Assembly: GCF_003313335.1 (NCBI RefSeq)
Contig: NZ_QMHP01000006.1
Span: 248,001 to 312,000 of the forward strand
DNA: 64,000 bases
Direction: 5' to 3'
Source: Pedobacter zeaxanthinifaciens
GTDB taxonomy: Bacteria > Bacteroidota > Bacteroidia > Sphingobacteriales > Sphingobacteriaceae
A program made the translations under genes and the position numbers. Position 1 is the first letter of the stretch; each line of letters begins with the position of its first letter. This document shows positions 8,511-16,894 of this stretch, piece by piece. The notes beneath the pieces are model-generated. The model saw only the letters and a program-made list of their open reading frames with translations, made no database searches and was not told the origin of the DNA.

Positions 8511-9296
8511 ATGGAATTTTTAAGTAGTCCGGAAGCCTGGATATCACTGCTAACTTTAACAGTTTTAGAAATAGTATTAGGAATCGACAACATTGTCTTT
8601 ATCTCCATCTTAGCAGGTAAATTACCTCAAAATCAACAAAAGAAAGCAAGGCAGCTCGGTTTGGCTTTAGCAATGATTACACGTGTGCTTTTGCTAATGT
8701 CGCTAAGTTGGATCATGCGTTTAACGGCTCCATTATTTAATATCGGGGATTGGATTGGCATCACTAATCCAGAGTGGTTGGAGAAGTTGGCCATATCAGG
8801 TAGGGATTTAATTTTGCTTGTGGGAGGCTTGTTTCTTATTTATAAAAGTACCCATGAAATTCACAATAAATTAGAAGGTGAACATGAAGAAGAGGGAAAG
8901 GCCAAGCCGCATTCTTTTGCCGGCACTATCGTTCAAATTTTAATTTTGGATATTGTGTTTTCCCTTGATTCGGTAATTACGGCAGTGGGTATGGCAGATC
9001 ATATCGAAATTATGATTGCAGCGGTGGTTATTGCAGTGCTTATTATGATGGTTTCTGCAGGCGCAATTAGCAACTTTGTTAATAAGCATCCAACGGTAAA
9101 AATGTTAGCGCTATCGTTTTTACTGCTCATTGGAGTGTCCTTATTGGCCGAAGGCCTAGACCAACATATTCCAAAAGGATACGTATATTTTGCTATGGCT
9201 TTTTCGGTTTTGGTAGAGATGTTGAATTTAAAGATGAAAAAGAATGCATCAAAACCGGTAGCGCTGCGTAACATGCCTAAAAAAGATGGCGAATAG
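8511..9296 (+). CDS. TerC family integral membrane protein
   Basis: 261 residues with about seven transmembrane helices. The family signature LEIVLGIDNIVFISILAGKLP sits near the N-terminus, with a second acidic helix, LDIVFSLDSVITAVGM, in the middle. The paired Asp residues form the presumed metal site. TerC/Alx proteins export metal ions, Mn2+ in the studied cases, and were first linked to tellurite resistance; the substrate here is not evident. The gene stands alone, with a terminator on each side. No yybP-ykoY-like leader is recognisable. Confidence 0.93.
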   Translation: MEFLSSPEAWISLLTLTVLEIVLGIDNIVFISILAGKLPQNQQKKARQLGLALAMITRVLLLMSLSWIMRLTAPLFNIGDWIGITNPEWLEKLAISGRDLILLVGGLFLIYKSTHEIHNKLEGEHEEEGKAKPHSFAGTIVQILILDIVFSLDSVITAVGMADHIEIMIAAVVIAVLIMMVSAGAISNFVNKHPTVKMLALSFLLLIGVSLLAEGLDQHIPKGYVYFAMAFSVLVEMLNLKMKKNASKPVALRNMPKKDGE

Positions 9297-9319
9297 CATG
9301 CTTTAAAAAATAATTACGA

Positions 9320-9345
9320 GGCTTTCGGAAACGAAGGCCTTTTTT
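9320..9345 (+). terminator. Rho-independent terminator after terC
   Basis: GGCTTTCG and CGAAGGCC form an 8-bp stem (one G-T pair) with a GAAA tetraloop, followed by TTTTTT. Confidence 0.85.
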
Positions 9346-9409
9346 ATTGCCGCTAAAATCACTTAGCGCAGGCTTTTGTTTTCTCTCTTTTTCAGTGCCT
9401 ACTTTTTAA

Positions 9410-9418
9410 TACCTTTGC
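9410..9418 (+). promoter_or_regulatory. -7 promoter box TACCTTTGC before the nucleoid-protein gene
   Basis: An exact match to the Bacteroidota -7 consensus TAnnTTTGC, 16 bases before the ATG at 9435. No good -33 TTTG is seen at the usual distance, so confidence is moderate. Confidence 0.5.
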
Positions 9419-9434
9419 TCCTCAATTTAAAGTT

Positions 9435-10490
9435 ATGGTATCTTTCATCGAATCCAATTTAGCGGAACTTTCTGTGCATCATGTAGGTAATAAAGCCAAT
9501 GAGGAGTATTATTCGCTTTCCGATAATTCTATGCATGTACAGGATGAAATGCTGAACCAGTTGCTGAAGCAATATTTCCTTGCACCTTTTCAAAAAGTGA
9601 ATGAAGTTTTTCGTTTTACGCACCCGGGCAATGATTTAAATTCAAATGAAATTTACCGCATAGTCACTGAAATTTTTGCTGATGGAGGTTCCTTTCATGA
9701 GAACAGTAAAAACATTGCGACTTACCTTTTCGAAGTGGCAGACCATCCGAAAATCAAAGGAGGCGAACTGTATGTAGGTTACTTTGAAAATTTGCAAATA
9801 GAAGGTGATTTGCATGATGCTGTCGGAATTTTCAGGTCCGAAAGTAAGGAAAGCTACATCAGGGTTTTTCCTGATCAAAATGGTTTTAACATCAGTTACG
9901 AACAACAAGGTATCAATATCAATAAATTGGATAAGGGCTGTATCATCTTCAACACGGATAAAGAAGAAGGTTATAAGGTTGTGGTGGTGGATAACACCAG
10001 CAAAAGTTCCGACGCCGCTTATTGGAAAGATCAGTTTTTAATGTTGAAAGTGCGTAACGATAATTTCAACCAAACACAAAACGTGATGGACGTTTACAAG
10101 AGTTTTGTTACGGAGAAATTGGATCAGGAATTTGAAGTAGAAAAAACTGATAAGATTGATTTGCTCAACAGATCGATGAAATACTTCAAAGAAAAGGAAA
10201 CTTTTGATATGGATGAGTTTACTAATGAGGTAATTGCAAACGAAGAAGGCGCAGCGCTTTTTAAAAGCTACAAGCAATCTTACGAAGAGGAATTTGATAC
10301 GCCAATTGCGGATACTTTTGATATCTCTACCGCTGCAGTAAAAAAACAGGCCAAGGATTTCAAAAGTATTTTAAAGCTCGATAAAAACTTCCACGTTTAT
10401 ATCCATGGTAATAAAGAATTGATTGAAAAGGATTACGACGCTGAACGTGGGATGAATTGTTATAAACTTTATTTTAAGGAAGAGCTTTAG
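9435..10490 (+). CDS. Nucleoid-associated protein (NdpA/YejK family)
   Basis: 351 residues matching the 37-kDa nucleoid-associated family in length and pattern: an N-terminal LAELSVHHVGNK start, a GGELYVGYFENL strand in the middle, and a C-terminal AERGMNCYKLYF. These proteins bind nucleoid DNA and their exact role is unclear. It is followed after 20 bases by the AraC-type gene, possibly in the same transcript. Confidence 0.85.
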   Translation: MVSFIESNLAELSVHHVGNKANEEYYSLSDNSMHVQDEMLNQLLKQYFLAPFQKVNEVFRFTHPGNDLNSNEIYRIVTEIFADGGSFHENSKNIATYLFEVADHPKIKGGELYVGYFENLQIEGDLHDAVGIFRSESKESYIRVFPDQNGFNISYEQQGININKLDKGCIIFNTDKEEGYKVVVVDNTSKSSDAAYWKDQFLMLKVRNDNFNQTQNVMDVYKSFVTEKLDQEFEVEKTDKIDLLNRSMKYFKEKETFDMDEFTNEVIANEEGAALFKSYKQSYEEEFDTPIADTFDISTAAVKKQAKDFKSILKLDKNFHVYIHGNKELIEKDYDAERGMNCYKLYFKEEL

Positions 10491-10510
10491 GATTATAGCT
10501 ATATTGGTGC

Positions 10511-10894
10511 ATGGCAATTCCTAAAAAAATCATTAGCAGAAAGGAAGAAATTACAAAAGAATTTTTTGCGCTATTGGAAAAACACATGGATGATATTTTA
10601 GCTGGCCGTACCGATAAGATGTACCACATCAAAGATTTCGCAGCAGCGCTTTTCATCCATGCAGGGCACTTTAGTAACACCATTAAGTTAACTACAGGTT
10701 TCTCGCCGTGCCACTTTGTTGAGCAGCGCACTTTAGAGGAAGCTAAGAAAATGTTGCTGCTCAATGATATGCCTATTAATGAAATCAGCTATAAGCTTAC
10801 CTTTAACGATCCTACTAATTTCACGAAGTTTTTTAAATCTTTTGAGGGATTAACCCCTAAGCAATTTAGAAAACACCATACAGAAAATACTTAA
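10511..10894 (+). CDS. AraC-family transcriptional regulator, HTH domain only
   Basis: 127 residues, little more than the AraC/XylS DNA-binding domain. The first helix-turn-helix is in YHIKDFAAALFIHAGHFSNTI. The second is in MPINEISYKLTFNDPTNFTK, followed by FFKSFEGLTPKQFRKH, the typical family end. There is no ligand-binding N-terminal domain. It sits 59 bases before an SDR gene on the same strand, which it may control; that is inference from position. Confidence 0.88.
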   Translation: MAIPKKIISRKEEITKEFFALLEKHMDDILAGRTDKMYHIKDFAAALFIHAGHFSNTIKLTTGFSPCHFVEQRTLEEAKKMLLLNDMPINEISYKLTFNDPTNFTKFFKSFEGLTPKQFRKHHTENT

Positions 10895-10953
10895 ACTGTC
10901 ACCATTTTTGAAGCCACTTTATTGCCGAAATTTGTATCAAATATTTAATACAG

Positions 10954-11715
10954 ATGGATCAACAAAAAATAGTACTAGTAACCGGCGGTAGTCGCGGGTT
11001 AGGAAAAAATATGGCCTTAGCCTTAGCCAAAAAAGGCAACGACGTAATTATTACATATAATAGTGGCAAACAGGAAGCCGAGCAGGTTGTTGCAGAAATT
11101 GAGCAAATGGGACAAAGTGCAGCCGCACTTCAACTAAATGTGGGTCAAGTAGCTACTTTTGATGGCTTTGCAGCGAACCTAGCCGAAATATTAAAAGAAA
11201 AGTGGGGTAGAGAAAACTTCGATTTTTTGGTGAACAACGCTGGCATTGGTATTAACACACCTTTTGAAAGTACCACCGAAGATCAGTTTGATTTGCTAAC
11301 CAACATACATTTCAAAGGGGTATACTTTCTCATTCAAAAATTGCTGCCAACAATTGCTAACCAAGGCGGTATTGTTAACGTTTCCACGGGCTTAACTCGC
11401 TTTGCCTTACCCGGCTATAGTGCCTATGCTGCTTTGAAAGGAGCAATTGAAGTACTTACCAAGTATTTAGCGAAAGAACTAGGCGCTAGAGGTATCACAG
11501 TAAACGCTGTTGCGCCAGGAGCTATTGAAACCGATTTTGGTGGCGGTGTAGTGAGAGATAACGAGCAAGTAAATGCATTTGTGGCTTCTAATACAGCCTT
11601 AGGTAGGGTTGGATTGCCAGATGATATTGGAGGTGTGGTTGCCTTTTTATGTTCAGCAGAAGCCCGCTGGGTTAACGCACAAAGAATTGAGGTTTCGGGA
11701 GGGATGTTTATCTAA
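10954..11715 (+). CDS. SDR family NAD(P)-dependent oxidoreductase
   Basis: 253 residues, a classical short-chain dehydrogenase. It has the cofactor motif TGGSRGLGKN at the N-terminus, NNAGIG in the middle, a catalytic Ser in NVSTGLTRF and Tyr/Lys in YAALK, then the AVAPGAIETDF segment. The C-terminus (WVNAQRIEVSGGMFI) is that of FabG-like enzymes. The substrate cannot be told. The AraC-type gene just upstream suggests inducible expression. Confidence 0.92.
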   Translation: MDQQKIVLVTGGSRGLGKNMALALAKKGNDVIITYNSGKQEAEQVVAEIEQMGQSAAALQLNVGQVATFDGFAANLAEILKEKWGRENFDFLVNNAGIGINTPFESTTEDQFDLLTNIHFKGVYFLIQKLLPTIANQGGIVNVSTGLTRFALPGYSAYAALKGAIEVLTKYLAKELGARGITVNAVAPGAIETDFGGGVVRDNEQVNAFVASNTALGRVGLPDDIGGVVAFLCSAEARWVNAQRIEVSGGMFI

Positions 11716-11726
11716 TTGCACTGTAC

Positions 11727-11773
11727 AAAAAAGGAGTACAATATTGCCTTAGCATGTTTTGTACTCCTTTTTT
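11727..11773. terminator. Bidirectional terminator after the SDR gene
   Basis: A perfect 15-bp inverted repeat, AAAAAAGGAGTACAA / TTGTACTCCTTTTTT, with a 17-base loop. It ends in T runs on both strands and separates the SDR gene from the convergent small gene at 11808-11981. Confidence 0.9.
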
Positions 11774-11807
11774 AATATTTAATGATTAATATCGAATGAG
11801 CCAATTA

Positions 11808-11981
11808 CTACTGCCCTCTCTTACGCTCGTTATCTTTATTTGAGGTTTGATCAGAACGCTGGCCACCAGCATTGGTAATGCCAATTTTCTTTTTGTCTTG
11901 TTTCACGTCATTATGCGCTCTGTCTGCAATGGTATTGCTAGGTACATTACCATCGTTTTTTGGAAAATGGTTATTTTTCAT
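11808..11981 (-). CDS. Small hydrophilic hypothetical protein, 57 residues
   Basis: An ATG at 11981 opens a frame running MKNNHFPKNDGNVP to a TAG at 11808-11810. The product is very polar (Asn, Lys, Asp, Arg, Gln) and ends in NERKRGQ. It has no hydrophobic segment and is likely disordered. No family is recognised. Support comes from the clean start, codon use like its neighbours, and terminators placed on both sides (11727-11773 and 12050-12089) that leave it as its own unit. Confidence 0.6.
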   Translation of the reverse strand: MKNNHFPKNDGNVPSNTIADRAHNDVKQDKKKIGITNAGGQRSDQTSNKDNERKRGQ

Positions 11982-12049
11982 TGCTTTAGTTTTAAGTGAA
12001 TAAATTAATTGTACTTATTAAGTAACCGTTCAAAGCAACCTTTGTTTTA

Positions 12050-12089
12050 AAAAAGCAAAAAGCCCATGCGCTAATAACGCATAGGCTTT
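12050..12089 (-). terminator. Terminator of the outer-membrane barrel gene
   Basis: On the minus strand, AAAGCC-ATGCG and CGCAT-GGCTTTT form a stem, followed by a T-rich run (seen as A's at 12050-12060 on +). It sits 27 bases after the stop at 12116. Confidence 0.8.
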
Positions 12090-12115
12090 CGATCTATGTT
12101 GAAATCGCTCTGCGA

Positions 12116-12739
12116 TTAGAATTTTAATCCCAATCCAACTTGGAAAACTTGGTTTTTAAATTCTGGAGTAACACGGTCGCCGTTTTCGTTTGTTTTTTGG
12201 AAATCAAGTGCATATCTTCCAAAAATTCCAACTTTGTTGCTCAAGTCAAAACGTGCACCAATTACACCCGCTACAATGCTCTTTTTAAATCTATCAGATT
12301 CGTCTTCTACAATTTGTTGTTGTGCTGTTCCAAAGCCATTTTCGAACTTGTTATTAGTTGACAAAAGGAATGAAACCTGAGGACCAGCTACTACGTTAAG
12401 TCCCTCAGCTAATTTAATGCTAGCTAAAATTGGCAAATCAATAAAATGCGTAGTTTGGGTAAAAGTACCAAATACCGATTCAGATTTGTAACCTTTGGTA
12501 GAGTATAAAAGCTCTGGAGTAAATGCTAGGTTCTCTAGTAATTTAATATCTAAAGTTACACCGGCATTGTAACCTACAAGGTAATCTGTTTTAAAATCGT
12601 TATTACCGTCATCTTTAATGATGTTAGAAAAGTTAACCCCACCTTTAACACCAAATTTGATTAACTTGTCGGTAGATTGTGCGTTTGCTGTAAGACCTGT
12701 TACAAACAGACCAAGTACAAGGATTGCTATTTTTTTCAT
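12116..12739 (-). CDS. PorT-family outer-membrane beta-barrel protein
   Basis: 207 residues. A signal peptide ends near ANAQS. The mature part starts KFGVKGGVNFSN, the usual first strand of Bacteroidota outer-membrane barrels (OMP_b-brl_2/PorT type). Alternating strands follow (TPELLYSTKGYKS, HFIDLPILASIKL, GVIGARFDLSNK), and the chain ends VFQVGLGLKF with the terminal Phe needed for BAM-dependent insertion. The transported or bound substrate is unknown. It is monocistronic, with its own terminator. Confidence 0.9.
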   Translation of the reverse strand: MKKIAILVLGLFVTGLTANAQSTDKLIKFGVKGGVNFSNIIKDDGNNDFKTDYLVGYNAGVTLDIKLLENLAFTPELLYSTKGYKSESVFGTFTQTTHFIDLPILASIKLAEGLNVVAGPQVSFLLSTNNKFENGFGTAQQQIVEDESDRFKKSIVAGVIGARFDLSNKVGIFGRYALDFQKTNENGDRVTPEFKNQVFQVGLGLKF

Positions 12740-13162
12740 TTCAATTTTTTGTTTTTAATGGCTAAACTTTTGGGGTAGCCGTTCAATTTTCACATTACAA
12801 GGCCGTCACTATTTTTTAGTTAAAGAAGCCTTTTACGTTGATGCATTTATAAATAAACGTGCCAATGGGTATGGCATAGCAATTAGGTGTACTTGCTAAA
12901 TCCAGTTTTCGTAGGTTAAATAGCAGATTTTTAAGCGATTAATTTTTGTTTTGTGACTAGATAAAAGCTGGTTTCTATCACTTAAAAGTGTATCAAATTT
13001 AATACAATGATGTTTAAAAAATGCGATGAAGGTGGTGCCAAGGGCGTAAGGTGCTAAAAATGCACAACAAATATTGGTAAGCACAAATTGTTTCCGCATC
13101 TTTAAGGGTTTTTCCGCAAGAAACTGCAAAAGGAAGAAAAAGATTCAAACTTTAAACACACA
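12740..13162. other. Intergenic stretch without a supported gene
   Basis: 423 bases between divergent genes. A 77-codon minus-strand frame (12896-13129) shows no family pattern and no convincing start context. No repeat or strong hairpin was seen. It should hold the promoters of both flanking genes. Confidence 0.5.
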
Positions 13163-14869
13163 ATGAACAAAAGATTTATTTACGCTATAGCCGTAATTTC
13201 TTTATTTACTTGCGCTACCGCCAAAGCACAGCAACCATCTTATATCGAGTTATTAAAGCAACAACCAAAGTGGGTTGATTCGGTATTTAAAAAGTTAAGT
13301 ACTAAGCATAAAATTGCTCAATTACTCTTTGTTAGGGCGCATACTAACTTAAGTAAGGCTTATCAAGATTCGGTTGGCAAGGTAATTAAACGCCAAAAAC
13401 TAGGGGGCGTAGTATTTTTTCAGGGCGGACCTGTACGCCAGGCGCTGCTAACAAAGGATTACCAAAGCAAATCCAAAGTGCCTTTGCTGGTTACTTCGGA
13501 TGGCGAATGGGGATTAGGTATGCGTTTAGACAGCACTATTTCCTATCCTTATCAAATGGCCTTGGGAGCGGTACAAAATAAAGAGTTATTGTACAAAATG
13601 GGTTTGGAAGTAGCTAAAGATTTCAAGCGAATTGGTATGCACATGAACTTGGCTCCTGATGTAGATGTAAACAACAACGCTAAAAATCCAGTAATCAATT
13701 TCCGCTCGTTCGGTGAAAATAAGTACAATGTAGCTGAAAAAAGCGCTGCCTATTTATTGGGAATGCAAGATGGCGGTTTGCTAACCAGCATAAAGCACTT
13801 TCCAGGTCATGGTGATACTGATGTAGATTCGCATTACGATTTGCCCCAGTTGAAATTTACCAAAGAGCGTTTGGATACTTTAGAGTTGTATCCGTTTAAA
13901 GAGCTGATTAAAAAAGGCGCTGCGGGAGTAATGATTGCACACATGAACATTCCGGCCTTAGATCCTACGCCTAACATGCCGTCTACTTTATCAAATCCTA
14001 TAGTTACCGGTTTGTTGAAAAACGAATTGGGCTTTAAAGGATTGATTATTTCTGACGCGATGGACATGAAGGGCGTAACCAAGTATTTTAAAGATGGTGA
14101 AGCTGAGGTAATGGGGCTTATTGCTGGTATGGATATTTTAGAGCTAGCTCATGATAGCAAACAAGCCATTAAAAAGATAAAAGAAGCAATTAAAGACCAG
14201 CGCATTAGCATGGAACGTATAGATGAAAGCGTTAAGAAAGTGCTAACTGCAAAATATTGGGCTGGCTTGAATGTTAAACCTCAAATTGATGAGAATAATA
14301 TTTCAGAAGATATCAATCGTCCGGAAAGCAGGGCTTTAGTGCAGCAACTTGCCGAAGCTAGCATGACTTTGCTTAAAAGTAGAGATGGAATAGCCAGCTT
14401 AACACCTAACAAACGCATGGTGATTATTAATGTTGGTACCACACAGGCTACCGCCTTTCAAAATGAGATAGTAGGTACTTACAAAAACTCAATTTCATTT
14501 AATGTAGATAAAAATGCTAACGCTGCTGCTATTGAAGCTGTAATGAAGCAAATTCAAGATGGCGACCAAATTGTGATGGCTATTGTAGATACGAGGACAC
14601 GTCCAGGCAACAACATTCCTTTGGGTAAAGATGTAAAAGACATGATTACTACTTTATCAGCAAGAAATGCGATGGTGGCATTTTTTGCTAATCCTTACAA
14701 CTTGGCCAACTTGCCTGGTATTGAAATGGCCCGCTCAATAGTAGTTGCCTATCAAAAAGAAGATTTTATGCAGAAAGCTGCAGCCGCAATTTTTACCAAA
14801 AAGTTAATGCCAACTGGCAAGTTACCAGTAACGGTAAATAAAGTGTTCAAATACGGCGACGGCTTGTAA
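13163..14869 (+). CDS. Glycoside hydrolase family 3 (beta-N-acetylhexosaminidase-like)
   Basis: 568 residues with a signal peptide (cleavage near AKAQQ). The N-terminal TIM barrel has KHFPGHGDTDVDSH (K211, H212, H216), the His/Asp loop of NagZ-type GH3 enzymes, and the nucleophile Asp is probably D298 in ISDAMDM. A C-terminal alpha/beta sandwich follows to the end. Such enzymes remove beta-N-acetylhexosamine, for example from peptidoglycan fragments. Many Bacteroidota homologs of about 1000 residues carry an additional C-terminal serine hydrolase domain; it is absent here and the stop is followed directly by a strong terminator. Confidence 0.92.
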   Translation: MNKRFIYAIAVISLFTCATAKAQQPSYIELLKQQPKWVDSVFKKLSTKHKIAQLLFVRAHTNLSKAYQDSVGKVIKRQKLGGVVFFQGGPVRQALLTKDYQSKSKVPLLVTSDGEWGLGMRLDSTISYPYQMALGAVQNKELLYKMGLEVAKDFKRIGMHMNLAPDVDVNNNAKNPVINFRSFGENKYNVAEKSAAYLLGMQDGGLLTSIKHFPGHGDTDVDSHYDLPQLKFTKERLDTLELYPFKELIKKGAAGVMIAHMNIPALDPTPNMPSTLSNPIVTGLLKNELGFKGLIISDAMDMKGVTKYFKDGEAEVMGLIAGMDILELAHDSKQAIKKIKEAIKDQRISMERIDESVKKVLTAKYWAGLNVKPQIDENNISEDINRPESRALVQQLAEASMTLLKSRDGIASLTPNKRMVIINVGTTQATAFQNEIVGTYKNSISFNVDKNANAAAIEAVMKQIQDGDQIVMAIVDTRTRPGNNIPLGKDVKDMITTLSARNAMVAFFANPYNLANLPGIEMARSIVVAYQKEDFMQKAAAAIFTKKLMPTGKLPVTVNKVFKYGDGL

Positions 14870-14880
14870 ACCGAGCCAAT

Positions 14881-14925
14881 AAAAAACAAAGGCGTCCAAA
14901 ATTTAATTGGGCGCCTTTGTTTTTT
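14881..14925. terminator. Bidirectional terminator between GH3 and phosphatase genes
   Basis: AAAAAACAAAGGCG and CGCCTTTGTTTTTT form an exact 14-bp stem with T runs in both directions between two convergent genes. Confidence 0.9.
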
Positions 14926-14954
14926 AAATAGGTATAAAACCTTTTCCTTTAAGC

Positions 14955-15413
14955 TCAAATTCCAATAAATCTATATTGTAATTTTAGTTCGGTTATCAAC
15001 TCCTTGCAACGCTGCTCCACCTGTTTGCTTACTGGATCAAATAAAGCATTGTCATAATAAGGGTCAGCCACTTCTCCTTCAGGTAAAAAGAGCCTAACTT
15101 TCTGCTTTTGTTGTGGCGTTGTTGCTAAACGTAGTACGTCTTTCAAGTTATTACTATCCATCACTAAAATATGATCATACTCATCAAAAAAGCTGGGGCT
15201 AAAATGCCTAGCTCGTTGAGTGGAAATATCATAACCAAGTCTTTTCGCTGCTGCAACGCTTCGGTGATCTGGCGGGTTGCCTACATGCCAATTTCCGGTG
15301 CCTGCACTGTGTACAGTCCAGCCCAGCGCTTTTTCATCAGCCAAATGCTGCAACATGCCATGCGCCAGCGGCGATCGGCAAATATTTCCTAAACAAACCA
15401 TCAGGATTTTCAC
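14955..15413 (-). CDS. Low-molecular-weight protein-tyrosine phosphatase
   Basis: 152 residues. The P-loop is VCLGNICRSP, with nucleophile C7 and R13 (C-x5-R), right at the N-terminus as the family requires. The general-acid Asp is in VADPYYDN near the C-terminus. The start is a GTG at 15413; the next ATG falls only two codons before C7, too late. It removes phosphate from tyrosine or, in some homologs, from arginine or low-molecular substrates. The S1/P1 nuclease gene lies 42 bases upstream on the same strand and may share the transcript. Confidence 0.95.
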   Translation of the reverse strand: MKILMVCLGNICRSPLAHGMLQHLADEKALGWTVHSAGTGNWHVGNPPDHRSVAAAKRLGYDISTQRARHFSPSFFDEYDHILVMDSNNLKDVLRLATTPQQKQKVRLFLPEGEVADPYYDNALFDPVSKQVEQRCKELITELKLQYRFIGI

Positions 15414-15455
15414 AACGTAATGATTAAATAAAGCATTGAATCTTCTAACCTCAGA

Positions 15456-16247
15456 CTATTTATAAATCTCGTTCAATATTTTAGCTAACCTTACGCCACC
15501 TTTAAGCAGTTGCTGGTTTAGTGTGCCAATCCAATCGAAATTGTAATTATAGCTCAGTTTATCATCACTTTTTATCCCGGTAGCATAAATTTTATTGCAC
15601 ACTTGGTACGATTCGAAAATGCAGTCTTTCAAATTAGCTTTGTTCCACTCGGCCAATTGCTGTGGCGTTGCATAGTTAATTGCTTTAGCATATTCAGTAT
15701 AACTCAACTGTTGAAAGTCAATCAATTTTTCGTCCCAAATTTGATGTAGATTGGAGCGCTGTCCAAACCAAGTAACGGTGATTCTATTGCCGCCCAAATC
15801 TTCTTTTCTTGCCGTATGCATAGGCTGGTGCATATCACCAATTAAATGCACTAATATGCGCATAGCGAACAATTTTTTATCGGCAGGTGTTTTTGGATCT
15901 TTAAGTAAAGCAATCATCTCATTGGTTTTTCCATAGATATTTGCTTCCTTAAATCCATCTAAATAGTTGCTCATTCCGGCTTTATCCAAACCTTCTGGTA
16001 AATTCACATAGTGCCAAGAGTTGAGGTATTTATAAGTAGTGTCCGATTTGATAAAATCAGCCCAGTTGGCGCTCATGGCCAAACTTTCGTTGCCTAATAT
16101 TTGCTTAATGGCTTTGCGGGCATTAGGTGTAAGGTAGCTGTCGGCAATTTCACCAACAATACGGTGTCCTAAAACGCCCCAAGCATTAGCCGCAATAGGC
16201 GCATAAATCAAAGCTATTGCTACAATTAATCTTTTTAAATTTTTCAT
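15456..16247 (-). CDS. Secreted S1/P1-type nuclease
   Basis: 263 residues. A signal peptide (1-22) ends ANA and exposes mature Trp as the first residue (WGVLGHRIVGEIA). In this family the N-terminal Trp and the nearby His bind the trinuclear zinc centre. Further ligands lie in NWADFIKSD, WHYVN, HLIGDMHQPMH and HQIWDEKLI. The enzymes cleave single-stranded DNA and RNA and release 5'-mononucleotides, here probably in the periplasm or outside the cell for nutrient salvage. Confidence 0.94.
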   Translation of the reverse strand: MKNLKRLIVAIALIYAPIAANAWGVLGHRIVGEIADSYLTPNARKAIKQILGNESLAMSANWADFIKSDTTYKYLNSWHYVNLPEGLDKAGMSNYLDGFKEANIYGKTNEMIALLKDPKTPADKKLFAMRILVHLIGDMHQPMHTARKEDLGGNRITVTWFGQRSNLHQIWDEKLIDFQQLSYTEYAKAINYATPQQLAEWNKANLKDCIFESYQVCNKIYATGIKSDDKLSYNYNFDWIGTLNQQLLKGGVRLAKILNEIYK

Positions 16248-16296
16248 CTGTTTATATTCTAATTCGTTATCGCTCCTGTAATTCGGAGAAGCAATC

Positions 16297-16836
16297 TTAA
16301 AGCGCTTTAGGTACGCAAGTAATTTTTTGCTTTAAATTAAGTATCACTTCTGTTTGGTCGCTCAAGTTTTCAAGCTGTAATTGTGTGGCATTCCAAGCTT
16401 TAACTTTAAAGTTAGTAATGTAGCGCCCGCTTCTATAACATCCAGAAACCTTTTGTTTGTAATTGGATTTGGTAAAATCGCCCACCAAAATTAAGGAGTC
16501 ATTGCGCACCTGATAAGTTCCTTTAGCGTATTCCTTCCAAAGGCCACCGTTATAGCATTCCTCTTCGTAGTAGTTTACTTTGGAATGTGTTACAAAATCA
16601 ACATAAAATGAATCACAAGTGAATTTAAATAGGTGTTGGGTATAAGCTTGTAACTCCTGTTTATGCGCAATACTATCTTGATTCCAAACACCCTGTAAAA
16701 AAGCTTCTCCTTTGCCCTGCACATCTGGCAAACGGGAGCAGGAGAAAGTGAATAAAAAAAATAGCCACACGCCTAAATCCCTTCCCCAAAGGGAAAGGGA
16801 CTTTTTTACAGTGTTTTTATCTAAAATCCGAAACAT
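16297..16836 (-). CDS. Hypothetical lipoprotein with repeat-derived N-terminus
   Basis: 179 residues from the ATG at 16836. A hydrophobic stretch ends in a lipobox-like FTFSC, so this is probably a lipoprotein. Codons 13-20 lie inside a palindromic repeat (16778-16800), so the first 20 residues may be recruited from the element. A GTG at 16770 (codon 23) would start VWLFFLFTFSC, a very short signal, and is an alternative. The mature part alternates strand-like segments (GVWNQDSIAHKQEL, KVNYYEEECYNGGLWKEY, KGTYQVRNDSLILVG). No family is recognised. It follows fumC on the same strand. Confidence 0.7.
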   Translation of the reverse strand: MFRILDKNTVKKSLSLWGRDLGVWLFFLFTFSCSRLPDVQGKGEAFLQGVWNQDSIAHKQELQAYTQHLFKFTCDSFYVDFVTHSKVNYYEEECYNGGLWKEYAKGTYQVRNDSLILVGDFTKSNYKQKVSGCYRSGRYITNFKVKAWNATQLQLENLSDQTEVILNLKQKITCVPKAL

Positions 16837-16893
16837 GTTTAAGTTCGATATTTACGCTTTATATTCTTCCCTTTGGCGAAGTTAGGAGGGGCT
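16770..16893. repeat. Small palindromic element at fumC/lipoprotein junction
   Basis: The left arm (about 16770-16800) holds a near-perfect palindrome, TCCCTTCCCC-AAA-GGGAAAGGGA. The right arm (16866-16892) is an inverted, diverged copy sharing TTCnCCAAAGGGAA. The roughly 125-bp unit fills the gap between fumC and the next gene and runs into the latter's coding start. It resembles short mobile palindromic elements common in this phylum; no transposase is nearby. Confidence 0.55.
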
Positions 16894-16894
16894 T

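Noticed and set aside
12896..13129. A 77-codon minus-strand frame between divergent genes
   Set aside because: No family pattern, no signal or domain, and it occupies the expected promoter space of the barrel and GH3 genes.
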